A stretch of DNA of 64,000 nt, taken from Coffea arabica (Eukaryota > Streptophyta > Magnoliopsida > Gentianales > Rubiaceae). Positions within the stretch are counted from its first letter, which is position 1; each line of letters begins with the position of its first letter. The translations under genes and the position numbers were made by a program. Location: positions 13,534,001-13,598,000 of the forward strand of contig NC_092312.1 in the NCBI RefSeq assembly GCF_036785885.1, read 5' to 3'. The notes beneath the pieces are model-generated. The model saw only the letters and a program-made list of their open reading frames with translations. It did not search any database and was not told the origin of the DNA. This document shows, piece by piece, positions 36,154 through 47,600 of this stretch.

Positions 36154-36375
36154 AAAGTTATATTTCCTAACCGCAAAGTAGGCATGGTAAGACAGCATTA
36201 ACAAGATTTCTACAAAAACTTTCCTCAAATGTAGCCAAAGCCAGACGCTGAATTTTTTGCAGATCCAATAAAAGAATTTTGTCGTCCTAACTTAATTTTT
36301 AGTCCTGCAGAATCTTTGGCAAACCCTATCAAAACTCTTCTCCTGCTGTGCATTGCTATGTTCTTCATTTCCATA

Positions 36376-37131
36376 TAGATGTGGCAATTTGTCCCAAGTC
36401 CCAATGGATTACCCATGCCCATTGAGACTTTGGGCGGGATGGGTATTGAAATTTAATATTGGGTTTAAAATGGGACAAATCCCAATTGTATCCATTAATT
36501 GATGGGAAATTTTGGAAAATGCTTGGGTACCCATTGGGCTCAAATAGCAAGGGCTCCGTTTGGATTAACTATTTTTTAGGGGTGTTTTTGAAATATTTTA
36601 TTGTATTAGTGTATATGAAAAATTTTTACTATAAAATTTTTTTGAAATATTTGATATACTAATATGGATGAAATGTTTTTTGAGTTATTGTATATTACTG
36701 TAACATTGTATTTGAAAAACTTATTTTTTGAAAAAATAGCCAATCCAAACGGAGTCTTAGATTCAAAAATTATCTTTAACAATTTTTATAGTCATGATTG
36801 TATATCTATCTTTTCCTTTATTTGTTAATCCAATTTTTAGTGATAATCCTGAGTATAAAGCACTTGCATGTTTATTTAATAAAACTAAAAGAAATTTAAT
36901 AAATCAAAAATATTAAAATTATATAAAAAATAAAAAAATAAATTAAAGAAAAAATATATATAGAAAATATATTTGGGTATTGGGCGGGATCAATCTAAAC
37001 CCATCCCAAAGTGATCCCGCCCAAATTAGTCCCAAAACATATATGGGTAAGGTTGGGCCCAAACCCATATGACTCGGTTCCATCTTAAACCCAAGCAAAT
37101 CCCGCCCATCCCGCCCATTTTGCCACCTCTA
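36376..37131. mobile_element. hAT-type MITE inside the pseudogene's signal-peptide exon
   Basis: The ends TAGATGTGGCAA and TTGCCACCTCTA form the inverted repeat, and the exact 8-bp duplication TTTCCATA flanks it (36,368-36,375; 37,132-37,139). Removing the element and one repeat joins ...FFIS-IA-QAANPQF in frame, which proves insertion into coding sequence. It contains a second MITE (36,551-36,757). GGGCGGGAT and CCCATT words near both ends recall the other hAT-like elements here. Confidence 0.88.
36551..36757. mobile_element. Nested MITE, about 207 bp
   Basis: GGGCTCCGTTTGGATTAACTATTTTTT at the left pairs with AAAAAATAGCCAATCCAAACGGAGTCT at the right. It lies inside the 36,376-37,131 element, so it is the younger insertion. 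I cannot define a target duplication. A similar right end (CCAATCCAAACAGACCC) occurs at about 46,601-46,618. Confidence 0.75.
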
Positions 37132-38283
37132 TTTCCATAGCTCAGGCAGCCAATCCTCAGTTTAAAGTTGAAGGAGAGGTTTATTGTGACAAATGCCGTG
37201 CTCAATTGAAGAATAGATTAAGTGAACCAATGCCAGGTACAAACTTCGTGTATCTTGAACCTCTTGCGCCATTTTTCCATGCCGTGTGAACCATTTTTGC
37301 TATTCAATTTAGAAATTGATCATCACATGATTAAAGTTGCATCGGAAACAAAGTACAATCATGATTGGGTTTCACCAAATCATTTGAGTTGCAGGATGCA
37401 TGTCTATTAGAATTGCCCTTGTATGGGTAGGGAATTGGAATGATTTTGGTGATTTCAGTTATATACATAGATAATTTTTTTTTCAGAATTAAAGAAATGC
37501 TACTATTTTTCTTCTGTTCCTAAAATATACAAATCGTTATTGGAAAGCGGACATCTTACTTTTTATCCAATCAAAATTGTTCTGTCATATGATTGTTGAG
37601 AGAATTGATAATGCAGAATAAAAATGTACAATGTTCTGACATTTAACGTAGATTTGTCAAAATATTGGTCAATAAAAAACACTAAATTTGTCCGGACAGG
37701 CATTATTCAAAAAAAAAAAAAGAAATGTTAAATTCTTTAAACACATTTTTTTTAACAATCTTTTTGTGTCACAAGTATATATCACATCATGACAAGTTCT
37801 ATCATAAACAAAAAAAAATGTTCATACAATCTACAATCCAAACAGACTTAAACTATTTTTTTAACTCACCGGAGCCTTTACTTTTTGTTGGTGCAGCAGA
37901 ACATCTCATCGAAGCTTGTTGCCCCATGCACGCAGGTGCCACTGTATGACTGGAATGCCAAGACCCTCAAGAGCGGCACCTGACATACAGCTTGGAAGGA
38001 CAAACTGAAGCATCCACTATATACAGCCTAGAAGTAGAAGGAGATCATGAAGATGAAATCTGTGAAGATGTACTTGTGAAAAGCAACAAGCCTGATTGTA
38101 GTGAGATTCCTAAACAAGGGTTGGCACAAGCCAGCTCAAGAATTAGCCTCACAGCCAACAATGGCATCGTTGATTAGGTTCGCTGCCCCAATTGTCTGGG
38201 ATTCTTGGCCTAGGAGCCAGCTCCTGAATGCAAGGAGGTCTAGCTATAAGGAACTCAATATCCTTCCCGAGGAGCTATCTTGA

Positions 38284-40426
38284 AGGGGAAAAGCAACTTG
38301 GAATGGTTGAAATGTTAAACTTGAACCACATTTTTTGCTTATTCCCAACCATTTTTCCCTTTCTTGATCTTGACATTAATGAAATCGTAAGAGAGATACA
38401 CAAGGATTTTGTAGCATGCCTGAGTGGTTTTTTTTTTTGGCAAAATGGTCAAGGTAGCAAATGTCTGAAATCTAGCTATCGATGGATGAATTAATATTCT
38501 CTGTTTTGAAGTGGAATACCTGCTAATTATCTGATTGTAGGAGTCAGGATCAATTCATTTTTAGTATAATCTAGCTCTTTTCTGTATGTAACAAGAGTGA
38601 AGTTTTTAATCTACACCAAAAGCCATGAAAATTTTCAGCTCTAAATTAAGGTAATAATTTCTTTCTTAAACATTAGCATGCACCAATAGAGTCTTCTCAT
38701 TCAGCATGCAGAATATTTCTTGTTAAGAATTGAGGCAGCTATCTTTCCATTCTTCTTAAAAAGATCTGCATTAAACTGTCATATCATATGTACCAACTAT
38801 TATTAAGCACACTAGTATTTGCTGTGTTTTAGAAATAAACATACTACAGCTGCTTATATATCTTAACCCCCCCCCCCCTCCTCCCCAAAAAAAAAAGCAG
38901 CTACTCATACTAATCCTATATGATGTGCAGCGGCAGGACCCTTTAGCATGATGATCTCTATTTAAACTTTTGCCTCTAACTAATGACTGACAAATTCTGA
39001 AATGAAGGAAACTTCTTTAAGCTTTATCAACTTATTAACTAATTGACCACTTACATAATAAGATAATTTTTACGTACTTCGAAGCATGATTAGGGTAAGC
39101 GTTTAGACATATTAAACTGATCAATTAATCTTCCTTTTCATTGAAAAAAAAAAATAACATCATGCATATCGTAAACCTACCCGGATCACTCGTCCAAAAT
39201 ATGCTATACTCAACGAATGATCTGTGCCCCTATATAACACGTCGACCAAAAGAGCGTAAAGGTGGAAAGCTGAGTGGTTGGGAGAAAATTTTCACGAAAG
39301 TGTGAAGAAGGACACTTTTCACGAAAGCAAAAGGCATTTGATAAAGTTAGACACTAGCTTCTTGTTAGCTTAGGAAAGAGATATTTTATCAAGGAGGTCT
39401 TGATCTAACAATTAAGATTGAGATTTTAAGAATTAAAAGTTTTAAATTCAACTTTTCTATCCCCTTTCCACTTCTTAAGTCCAACCCCTCTCTTGTTTCC
39501 AAAAAAAAAAATTTTTTTTGAAAAAAGAGAGATTAGAAAAAAAAAAAAAAAAAAAAAGGGGACACTTCCCATTGTATTAGTTATCAGATCAATATTGCTC
39601 AAGTCCTCAGTTTTTGTAGTGATGTAAACATATTCTACAAGAAAATCTGATACTAAAGTGCATGTGTTTCAGCACGAGAATCCTTGTGAGAATTCTCTGA
39701 GTGTGTGCTCTTGGATCAGATTCCGTTAATATGCTTTCTTTCAACTCTTAAATTGCAACCAAATAAAGATTGGGAGACAACTCCACAAACTGCAATATTT
39801 TATAGCAAAAATCTTTGATTACATTTCGAATAATCTCAAGGTGTGGTCCTAGCCGTTCAATATTGAGGAAAGAATGGCTTTTAACTCGACATGCACTCTT
39901 TTTTGGTTCTTTGTCCCTTTCCTTCCTCTCCCTCACATCATTGCACCAAATGGTTAATGCCTATAAAGATAAAGTTCATGACTAAAAACATCTTACAATG
40001 TTATTTCCTTTCTTCTTTTTCCATTACTATTTTTTTTTTTTTTTTGTGGCGAGGGTACATGGGAGGTAAGGGGTGGGACTTTAAAGTGTAGAAAGAGCAT
40101 ATTACCATTTCCACTTTTTTTTTTAATTCATTCGCAATTGCTGGTTTTCTTGTTGATTAATTTGGAGAGTAACAAAACGAAATTAAATGAGACAGGTTTT
40201 TTTTGTTTTTTTTTTTAGCAGCAAAAGCATACGTATTAGAAAGACAGATTCATTTTTCCCCTATGAAGATAGGTAAAACGCTTTAGAAAAGGAAAACTTT
40301 CTCTCCCTTTTTATCTATGGTTTTGTACATAATCATGAGGAGATTCAAATTGAGGTCTTATAGTGGCATATTATAAACATTAATGTAATTTGATGAGCCA
40401 GCCGCAATGAACCCTTTAACCTAGCT

Positions 40427-40459
<33 letters not shown>

Positions 40460-41757
40460 TCTCTCTATGTCGTCATAAAATCAAAGACTGTCGCAATCCC
40501 AAAATGATCATTTATGCACACCTTTAATTGGTGAAATGGATTGAAACTGGAATAAAAACGTATGAATTAAATAACTCAAATTGATTGAGCAAATAGTATA
40601 CTCTAAAAATTGGAGTAAATACTAGGTCAGTTTTTTAGTACTTATAAAAACCTTTTTTGGTACTTACAAAGACCTGTTTGGTACGACTCTATTAGGTCAC
40701 TTTTTAATTTTTCAAAAGACAGCTTTAATTCGTTTATCGAGGTCAAAGCTTTTTCCCAACGGTAATTTGAACAATCATGTATCCAGTCACAAAAAGAGTT
40801 ACGTTGTTACGTCAAATTGCACCTAATAGCAGCAAGTCATCATCATATCTAGCCCCATTAGTTGCAAAAAAAAAAAAAAAAAAAAATCTCTTTGGCAAAG
40901 GATAAAGAAAGACTAAATGGATTACACAGCTAACATCCTCTTGTTGTTTTGGTATTTTATGGGTATATATCTTTGTTTTTTCTTGTAATCCAAGTGGGAA
41001 GTTTGGCATGAGCACTACAGTTCTATCTTTATTAATAGAAAATTTTGAATGAACAAAGAAAACCTGTTACCTAAACTGATCTAGCTAGTTCAAGAACAAA
41101 GGAACAAAGCAAGATGTGTAATCTTGCATCCCCCTAATTAGAATTTTAAATATACTATAAACTGTATTAACTAAAAGTTATATAAGGATGTGTGAGACAT
41201 CTAATACCAATCAAAATCAAAGTGGCATAGTTTTAACATTTTCTAATCAGACCATGGCAAGGAAAGAACAAGAAAGGAAACATTTAGGTCAGCAAAATTA
41301 ATACCATCTACCCATAGTACTCTTGATTGTCAACTTGCTACAATTCATTCATTAGAGCTCCTTAGTTTATCTTCCAGTCTGTTGAAACCATGAGCAAATT
41401 TCAGTTATTTAATGCAAGTTTTGTCAGAGTGGTAGAGTGTCAATATTTATATGTTCTCTTTTGCTTTCCTTCACTGGTTTTTTGCCTATGAAACCCTTTA
41501 ATTAGATGACAACGATGTTTTGTTTTCATGTTATTTTTGGAGGATTAGATCACTGATTAGTCCAATTTTTGGCAGTACTGACCTAAAAATTAATTTGGAA
41601 TATTGGATGGCGTTGTGGAACATTTCAACTAAGTACGATTGCTGAATTATTAAAAAAGTAAAGACAGCTTGTATCGACAAGAAGCTAAGCAACTAGCAAA
41701 TATTTTTTTCCTTTTTTCTTGTGTTTCTATCATTTTCTTATTTTCTTGGAGGATAAT
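38284..41757. other. Intergenic, nothing recognised
   Basis: About 3.5 kb of AT-rich DNA with poly-A/T and C runs (38,866-38,880; 39,500-39,558; 40,030-40,045; 40,866-40,887) and a (TA)n microsatellite at about 40,429-40,458. Reading frames are short and look random. It holds the 3' flank of the Dof gene at its right end. Confidence 0.5.
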
Positions 41758-42279
41758 TCAACTACAAGACAAAGTAGAAGATGAACGAGGTTGACTATTT
41801 GATGATGTACTGCTCCTCCTCCTCTTCGCCGGAAAAATGTGCTGAAAGTCGCCGTGCTCTGCTGCCACGTGCCACTCCTCCACCACCCCATGATGATGAT
41901 GATCAAACTCAAACTGGTGCACCACCCCAGAAGCATCATCAAACAAGCTGCAACCATCTGATAAACCAGCCACGAATCCACGGCCCGGAGGCTTGGACTT
42001 CCGGCGACCGGCACCAACTGGCACGTTTCGAAGGGCCCCTCCAGCCGTCCAATACCTCTGGCAATTCTTGCAAAAGTGTCTTGGCTGGTTAACATTGTAA
42101 TTGTTGAAATAACAAAACTTGGTTTCCATGCTTTTGCATCTAGGACATGGTATGATCTTGTCTGGCCTTTTTTCTACCGTTTGTTGTTCTTCTCCTTTGT
42201 TTCCTTCATCTTTGGCTTGTCTAACTTGCACTGCAATTGTTGCTCCAAATAGCTTGATCCCGCCACCGCTCTCAGCCAT
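41758..42279 (-). CDS. DOF1.5: Dof zinc-finger transcription factor, DOF1.5/COG1 type
   Basis: Single-exon nuclear DNA-binding protein of 173 residues; Dof factors bind AAAG cores. The zinc finger is C45-x2-C48-x21-C70-x2-C73 ([12 protein letters not shown]...HFCKNC), followed by [21 protein letters not shown]. The N-terminus has GIKLFGATI, the short motif seen in the CDF/COG1 group, and [10 protein letters not shown] before the finger. The C-terminus [24 protein letters not shown] fits the DOF1.5 (COG1) tail, and the length fits DOF1.5 rather than the ~300-450-residue CDFs. COG1 in Arabidopsis is a negative regulator of phytochrome signalling; the same role here is inference. The start ATG at 42,279 is the first in frame. 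It is preceded on the gene strand by a purine/pyrimidine-repeat leader. Confidence 0.9.
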   Translation of the reverse strand: MAESGGGIKLFGATIAVQVRQAKDEGNKGEEQQTVEKRPDKIIPCPRCKSMETKFCYFNNYNVNQPRHFCKNCQRYWTAGGALRNVPVGAGRRKSKPPGRGFVAGLSDGCSLFDDASGVVHQFEFDHHHHGVVEEWHVAAEHGDFQHIFPAKRRRSSTSSNSQPRSSSTLSCS

Positions 42280-42287
42280 ATGAATGT

Positions 42288-42400
42288 TTGTGTGTGTGTG
42301 TGTGTGTTTTAGCGAGTGGGTGAGTGAGAGAGAGAGAGAGAGAGAGATGTAAGAGGGATGAGAAGGGGGAGATGAGAGAAAGAGAGAGAGAGTTAGAGGA
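42288..42400 (-). repeat. (GT)n and (GA)n repeats in the Dof gene leader
   Basis: Alternating GT (about 42,289-42,306) and GAGA tracts (about 42,326-42,392) lie just upstream of the Dof start codon and read as CT/AC repeats on the gene strand. Such CT-rich leaders are common in plant genes; an effect on expression is not shown. Confidence 0.7.
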
Positions 42401-42669
42401 AGAGGTGGAGAGTTAGATGGTATGTCCTATGTTTTTTGTCTAGGACAAAGGAACAATCACTTAGGTTTGAGGGGTGAGGGAGTTCGGAGATTGCATATAT
42501 AGATGGTTCATGTAATCTACAAAAAGATATGCTCTCAAAAAAGCAAAAAGTGAAGGATGTCATGGAATTCAAATAAGGAGAGACAGATCAAAAGGGTAAT
42601 ACAAGACTATAAAACTCCACGTATACTTGAAAAGACATTTTTAGTAGAGTATACATGCACACATAGAGA

Positions 42670-42671
<2 letters not shown>

Positions 42672-42710
<39 letters not shown>
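42672..42710. repeat. (TA)n microsatellite
   Basis: About 39 bases of alternating A and T, 390 bp upstream of the Dof start codon. Confidence 0.9.
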
Positions 42711-42713
<3 letters not shown>

Positions 42714-42760
42714 GTGACATTATGTACATGTATCTGTATTGTATGCCATAGACAAACAGG

Positions 42761-43300
42761 CACACAATTTCCAAGAGGGAGGTTGATGGGTTGGGGTTGG
42801 TTTTGTCCAGAGGTGTCAAAATGGATGATTTGAACAGGTTTGGGTTGGATAAAATGGATAATGGATATAAAATATAAGTGAGTCAACTCATTTATACCTA
42901 TTTAATTAGATGGGTATAAATGGGTAAGTCAAAAAATGAATTGGGTAACCTAATTACCCATTTATTTTAACTTTTTGTAAACTCATTTAAATTCATTTTT
43001 GCAAACTAAGTTATCAATTTATACCACTCTCACACAATTTCCAAGAGGGAGGTTGATGGGTTGGGGTTGGTTTTGTCCAGAAGTGTCAAAATGGATGATT
43101 TGAACGGGTTTGGATTGGATAAAATGGGTAATGGATATAAAATATAAGTGAGTCAACTCATTTATACCCATTTTATTAGATGGGTATAAATGGGTAAGTC
43201 AAAAAATGAATTGGGTAACCTAATTACCCATTTATTTTAACTTTTTGTAAACTCATTTAAATTCATTTTTGCAAACTAAGTTATCAATTTATACCACTCT
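42761..43300. repeat. Two 270-bp tandem direct repeats
   Basis: 42,761-43,030 and 43,031-43,300 are nearly identical (both begin CACACAATTTCCAAGAGGG and end ATACCACTCT), with only a few substitutions. Each unit contains the flank, the target duplication and the left end of the hAT-like element, so the duplication happened after insertion. Confidence 0.93.
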
Positions 43301-43609
43301 TTATACCCATCATTAGTTTTAAATATTTATTTATAATGTTCAATAAACTTAATTACCAATTTTTTTTCATTTATACTCTATGTCACAAAATTACCTATTA
43401 TTTAATAATTGAATAATAAGAATACAAAAATTAATATAAAAACTAAATCCAAAAATTTTGAACCCCTAACATTTTTTCCATATATAAATTTAAAATTTTA
43501 TTTTAGAAAGATAATAAAATAGGCTAAAATTTATCATAAATTAGTAATGCTGAAAAATGAGCAAGTTAACAAACTAAGAAAAAAATAAAATAATAAGATA
43601 AAACCAACA

Positions 43610-43650
<41 letters not shown>

Positions 43651-43908
43651 AACAAAAGTAGTTAACATCATGACAAAATGAAAATTTTGAAAAAAAAAAT
43701 GGGTGGGGGAAAAGAAGAGACTTGGGGGGAAAGAGAATTCTAAATGGGTTAATTGGATTTGATGGGTTATCCAATAATACCCATTTATTAAATTGGTATA
43801 TCGGGTAACCCATTTATATCCATATACAAAAATTTAAGATACCCATACCCATCTATTCATGGACGAGTATGGATAAATTTAATTAAGTGGGTTGATTTAC
43901 CACCTCTA
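42808..43908. mobile_element. hAT-like non-autonomous element with duplicated left end
   Basis: It starts CAGAGGTGTCAAAATGG and ends TTTACCACCTCTA, flanked by an exact 8-bp duplication GTTTTGTC (42,800-42,807; 43,909-43,916). A second copy of its left end at about 43,078 comes from the 270-bp tandem duplication. It contains an (AAT)n run at 43,609-43,647. No transposase frame. The ends are related to the elements at 17,335 and 36,376. Confidence 0.85.
43609..43647. repeat. (AAT)n microsatellite
   Basis: About 13 units of AAT/ATA inside the hAT-like element. Confidence 0.9.
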
Positions 43909-43916
43909 GTTTTGTC

Positions 43917-44608
43917 TACTTGTCTGCAGGATAGAGCGAGTAAATTTTTGGGTTGATGGAAATAAGTAGTGGAGGCTGAATGAGCCATATATATATAGAA
44001 AAAGTACTCTCTTTGCTCAAAAAGAAAAAAAAAAGGTCCCGATATTGAAAAGTTAAATATCCAATTATTGATTAACCTAGTGGTTTATGTTTTTCATTAA
44101 TTTTCGCGTTATAAGACATCACAACAATTAATCTTGTCAAATGCAAGAAGGTAAATCTAATATTAAACTCCCAACCAAAATTATCTTATACTACATAAAT
44201 CAAAACTACTTGTTGTCCTATAGTCTTAGGGTACCAAATAAAATAGCCCGCCTTTGATGGACATTATTGGTATTTTATTTTAATGTATTTATGGATCGAA
44301 AAGTTCATAAATAGACCAAAGGAAACGTAAAAATTCATGTACAGATAATGAGAGCCGCCAGAAGAAACCAAGGTGGGGCCGGGCGGAAAAAAGTTGATGC
44401 TGAGCCTTTTTGTCCACGTCATCATCTTGTTTTGTTGAAAGTCTCTCCAGGTGGGCCGCGCACCCGGGTTAGGTTGTGTCTAAAAGTATCTGAAAGTGGG
44501 AGCATAAAGATAAAAGAGGTAAAGCTAAAAGTTCAAAGTTCAAAGTTCATTCGATTTGATTAATTTAATTGATTATCCACATAATTATACGCTAACATAT
44601 ATTTATCC

Positions 44609-44648
<40 letters not shown>

Positions 44649-47600
44649 ATAAGAAGTACAATTTGGTTTGGTTTGGCTTTGTATAAACGATCAAGATTAA
44701 GATTGTGTCGACACATCACCATCATGAGCTTTTAAACTTAACCATGAAGCTCCAAGAACATGAAGAAGGATTGGAAAATGAAATATTTACATGTGCATGG
44801 TGCAGAAGCATGGATTCTTTTCTTAAAAAAAAATTATTCTTCTTTGTATGAATATTAAATAGATGGATGGAACAACAGCACTTGTTTCATTTTGAATTAT
44901 TATATAGGGCATATTGAGGAAGACCAACAATAGTTTCTGTCTTGGCTGGAATGATAGAAATTGACTTGGGCTTCTTCTTCTTCTTCTTCTTTTTTCCATC
45001 TTGCACTTTTTGTTAGCTTTTTAGATAAGCATGTTGAAACAATCCAACCATACAAGAATTTTCACTACTGTTTCATAGTTTTTGGAATTTGACATCTTCT
45101 TTATCTTTTCCTTTTGTTCTTCTATTTGTTTTAGGTAACACTTTGCTGGATCTTGGCATGAATTTGTGGAGATTGATTTGAGCTCTATCTCTGTCTCTCT
45201 CTTTCTCGCCATCCCTCCTCCCTCTTCCTACTTCCTACGTCCGCCTTGATTGGTTAGGGATTTCAGTGCATATCCAACGAATATGGTTGTGCTTAAGCGT
45301 GGCAAAACAGGGATTTGAAAGTTTTATTTCTTTTTTTCAGGACTTTGAAAGTTTATGGGGGTAAACTTGTAAGAGTAATTTATAGGGGTGGCTTTTTAGT
45401 TTTCATTAGTTCTCAGGGCGAGAAAATGCAATTTTACCATGTTATAATTGAAAACTGGAACTTTCAAATGTGAAGTTCAACAAATGCCTAAAATCTTGTA
45501 CTTTTGCCTTCTTGAATTTGCAATCACATAGGAAAAAGGAAAAAGTAAACGTTACTGTTCGATGGAAAGTGTCATTTTACCAACCACAAGGGAAAAAGAA
45601 CGAATGCTTTATTAACGTACTTGTATCTTTATTTCACGAAAAGGTAAGGTAAAGTGATAGTAGACATTTCGGCAAAATCGTTTTTCCTTTGCGTGAGAAA
45701 TTAAATAATAAAAAAAGAATAAGAAATTTTTAATACTTTATTTAATTAACACCTTACTTGGTGAGAAAGCAAAAGTCCGCTTGAGGTAGACCACATATTT
45801 CTACATTTTAGAGGTTATCTCATTATGCTGGATTCTCATTGCTGGTTGAGTAGCAATCATCCAATTAACTTTTTACTTTTCAAATGCAATTTTTTTTCCA
45901 CAGCTAATTCCCTATTTATGCGTGTCCTTATGTAAGCTCTCGTTTGAACCCATTGGTAAAACAAAATGCAGAGGAAAGAAAATTAAAGGTTCTTATGAGT
46001 CAGATTTTTTAGAGGTTTTTTTAAATTAAATTTTACTATAACTTTATATATTAAAAACTTTCACTCTAGATGTATATTGGGGTATTTTTAATATTTAAAA
46101 ATTTATTAGGTATTTTTAATATTTTCGCTTGCTTCTCTAACATGACCAGTTACCACCCTCTCTCTCCATTCCCTCTCCTAGCCACCACTAGCTAGCAAGC
46201 TGGAGCACCGCCCCACCCCCACCTCCACTCCCCATCAAATCTGTTCGGGGACAAGAAGGGGAAGGGGTAGAGGAAAGGGGAGAGGAGGAAGGAAGGGAGG
46301 AAGGGGAAAGAAGAAGAGGGAGGAGAGGGAAGTGTAGGCGGTGGAGGTTGGGCCAGTGAAAGCATCGACGGTGGTTAATTTCGAAGAGAGAAGGGAAGGG
46401 TGGCAGCGGGGAAGGAGGAGAGAGAAGCGAAGAGGAAAGAGGAGGAGGGGAGTGATGATGGTGGTGGTGGGCGGGGGAAAAAAGACGTGACATTTTTTTT
46501 TATTTTTTTTGAGTGTTTTTATTATGTGTTATTTGATATTATATTTGGAGTGTTTTACCATTTCATTGTATGTAAAAAACTGTATTTGGAAAAAAAAATC
46601 CCAATCCAAACAGACCCTAAATATGGAGGATAACGGTTACTTCCTATTTTCTCTAGCAATTAGTGAAGAAAAAAATTAGAAACATTCTATAGGGTGAGAC
46701 TACATTCATATTTCTGAGCTGGCTAGCTAGCTTTTGGTCCTCAACAAAAAGCTTATATGTATATATGTATAATGACTTATGAATGGAATAAAGGGCAGTG
46801 ATGCATCATATGTGATATGCGACAGTTTAATATTATCGACAAGGAAAGGGAGAATTGATCCCAATAGTTGGATGCTTGTTATGGTAATGCTATTCCTTTT
46901 GGCTTCAAGTCTTCTCTTTTAGAGCATCTATGGATTTGATGAGGACTTTGTTGTCACCTTTTCACCACTTAAAATTGTATGTTGTGGCCCGGGTAGCTTT
47001 CAGTTGCGATATTGCAATCAAAGTAGAGAGGGATAGAGAGTTTGATATGAGATTTACTTTAATAAAGTGTCACTTTTTATTTGATTTAGCAATAAAGCAG
47101 CCTCATTTACAAATGGCTTTTTGCCACTGTAAAATCATGGCAATTAACAAGCATTTTAGTTCTTTAGTTGGAAAGACATATGCTTTATCTTTAGGTTAAT
47201 TACTTTATAGTCAGTCTTCATAATAAGATATTTAAGTGTATAAAAGCAACAGAGAAAAGCGGACTTAACCTGATATGGATGCATTTAGGCTGGTTCCTTG
47301 GCTCTTGGTCTTGGGTCTGGGAATGGGAAGCCCCACCTTAGCTAGCTGCCTGATTTGTTTTATACTTATAGAACTACGTACGGTCCTGGTGATAAGATTA
47401 AGAACGGAACCCTAGTCATGGCTGTTTTCCACAGTAAATGTTTGGATTAAACGTCTACAATGAATAAGATAGATTTCAAGAGAAACTCTGGTTCTTTCTC
47501 AATTGATTAGTGTACAACGTACAGTTTATGTAACTTATCAAATTTGGGAATGATTCTTGTGTAAATCTTGAATTCATTACTCTTTAATTTGTTGCTTACA

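Larger units (their letters stand above)
36316..38283 (+). pseudogene. Ole e 1-like pollen protein pseudogene
   Basis: It resembles the secreted, cysteine-rich Ole e 1/LAT52 family of pollen extracellular proteins. Exon 1 encodes a signal peptide (TLLLLCIAMFFIS...AQA) and FKVEGEVYCDKCRAQ, ending at 37,236. Exon 2 starts at 37,936 with LECQDPQERHLTYSLEGQT, VEGDHEDEICEDVLVKS, DCSEIP and LTANNGI. Damage: the expected first codon before ANPIK is TTG at 36,316; a 756-bp MITE splits the signal-peptide codons; stops at 37,947 (TGA before LECQD), 38,175 and 38,211 (TAG); and the C-terminal YKELNILPEELS lies in another frame. No single frame can give the protein. The family position of the parent gene is inferred from motifs. 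Confidence 0.85.

Noticed and set aside
41781..42092. 103-residue frame on the + strand over the Dof gene
   Set aside because: It is a shadow of the Dof coding sequence, which carries a perfect zinc finger on the - strand.
46188..46493. Open frame on the - strand rich in Ser, Pro and His
   Set aside because: It lies in a GA/CT low-complexity patch, has no family motif, and the composition alone explains the open frame.
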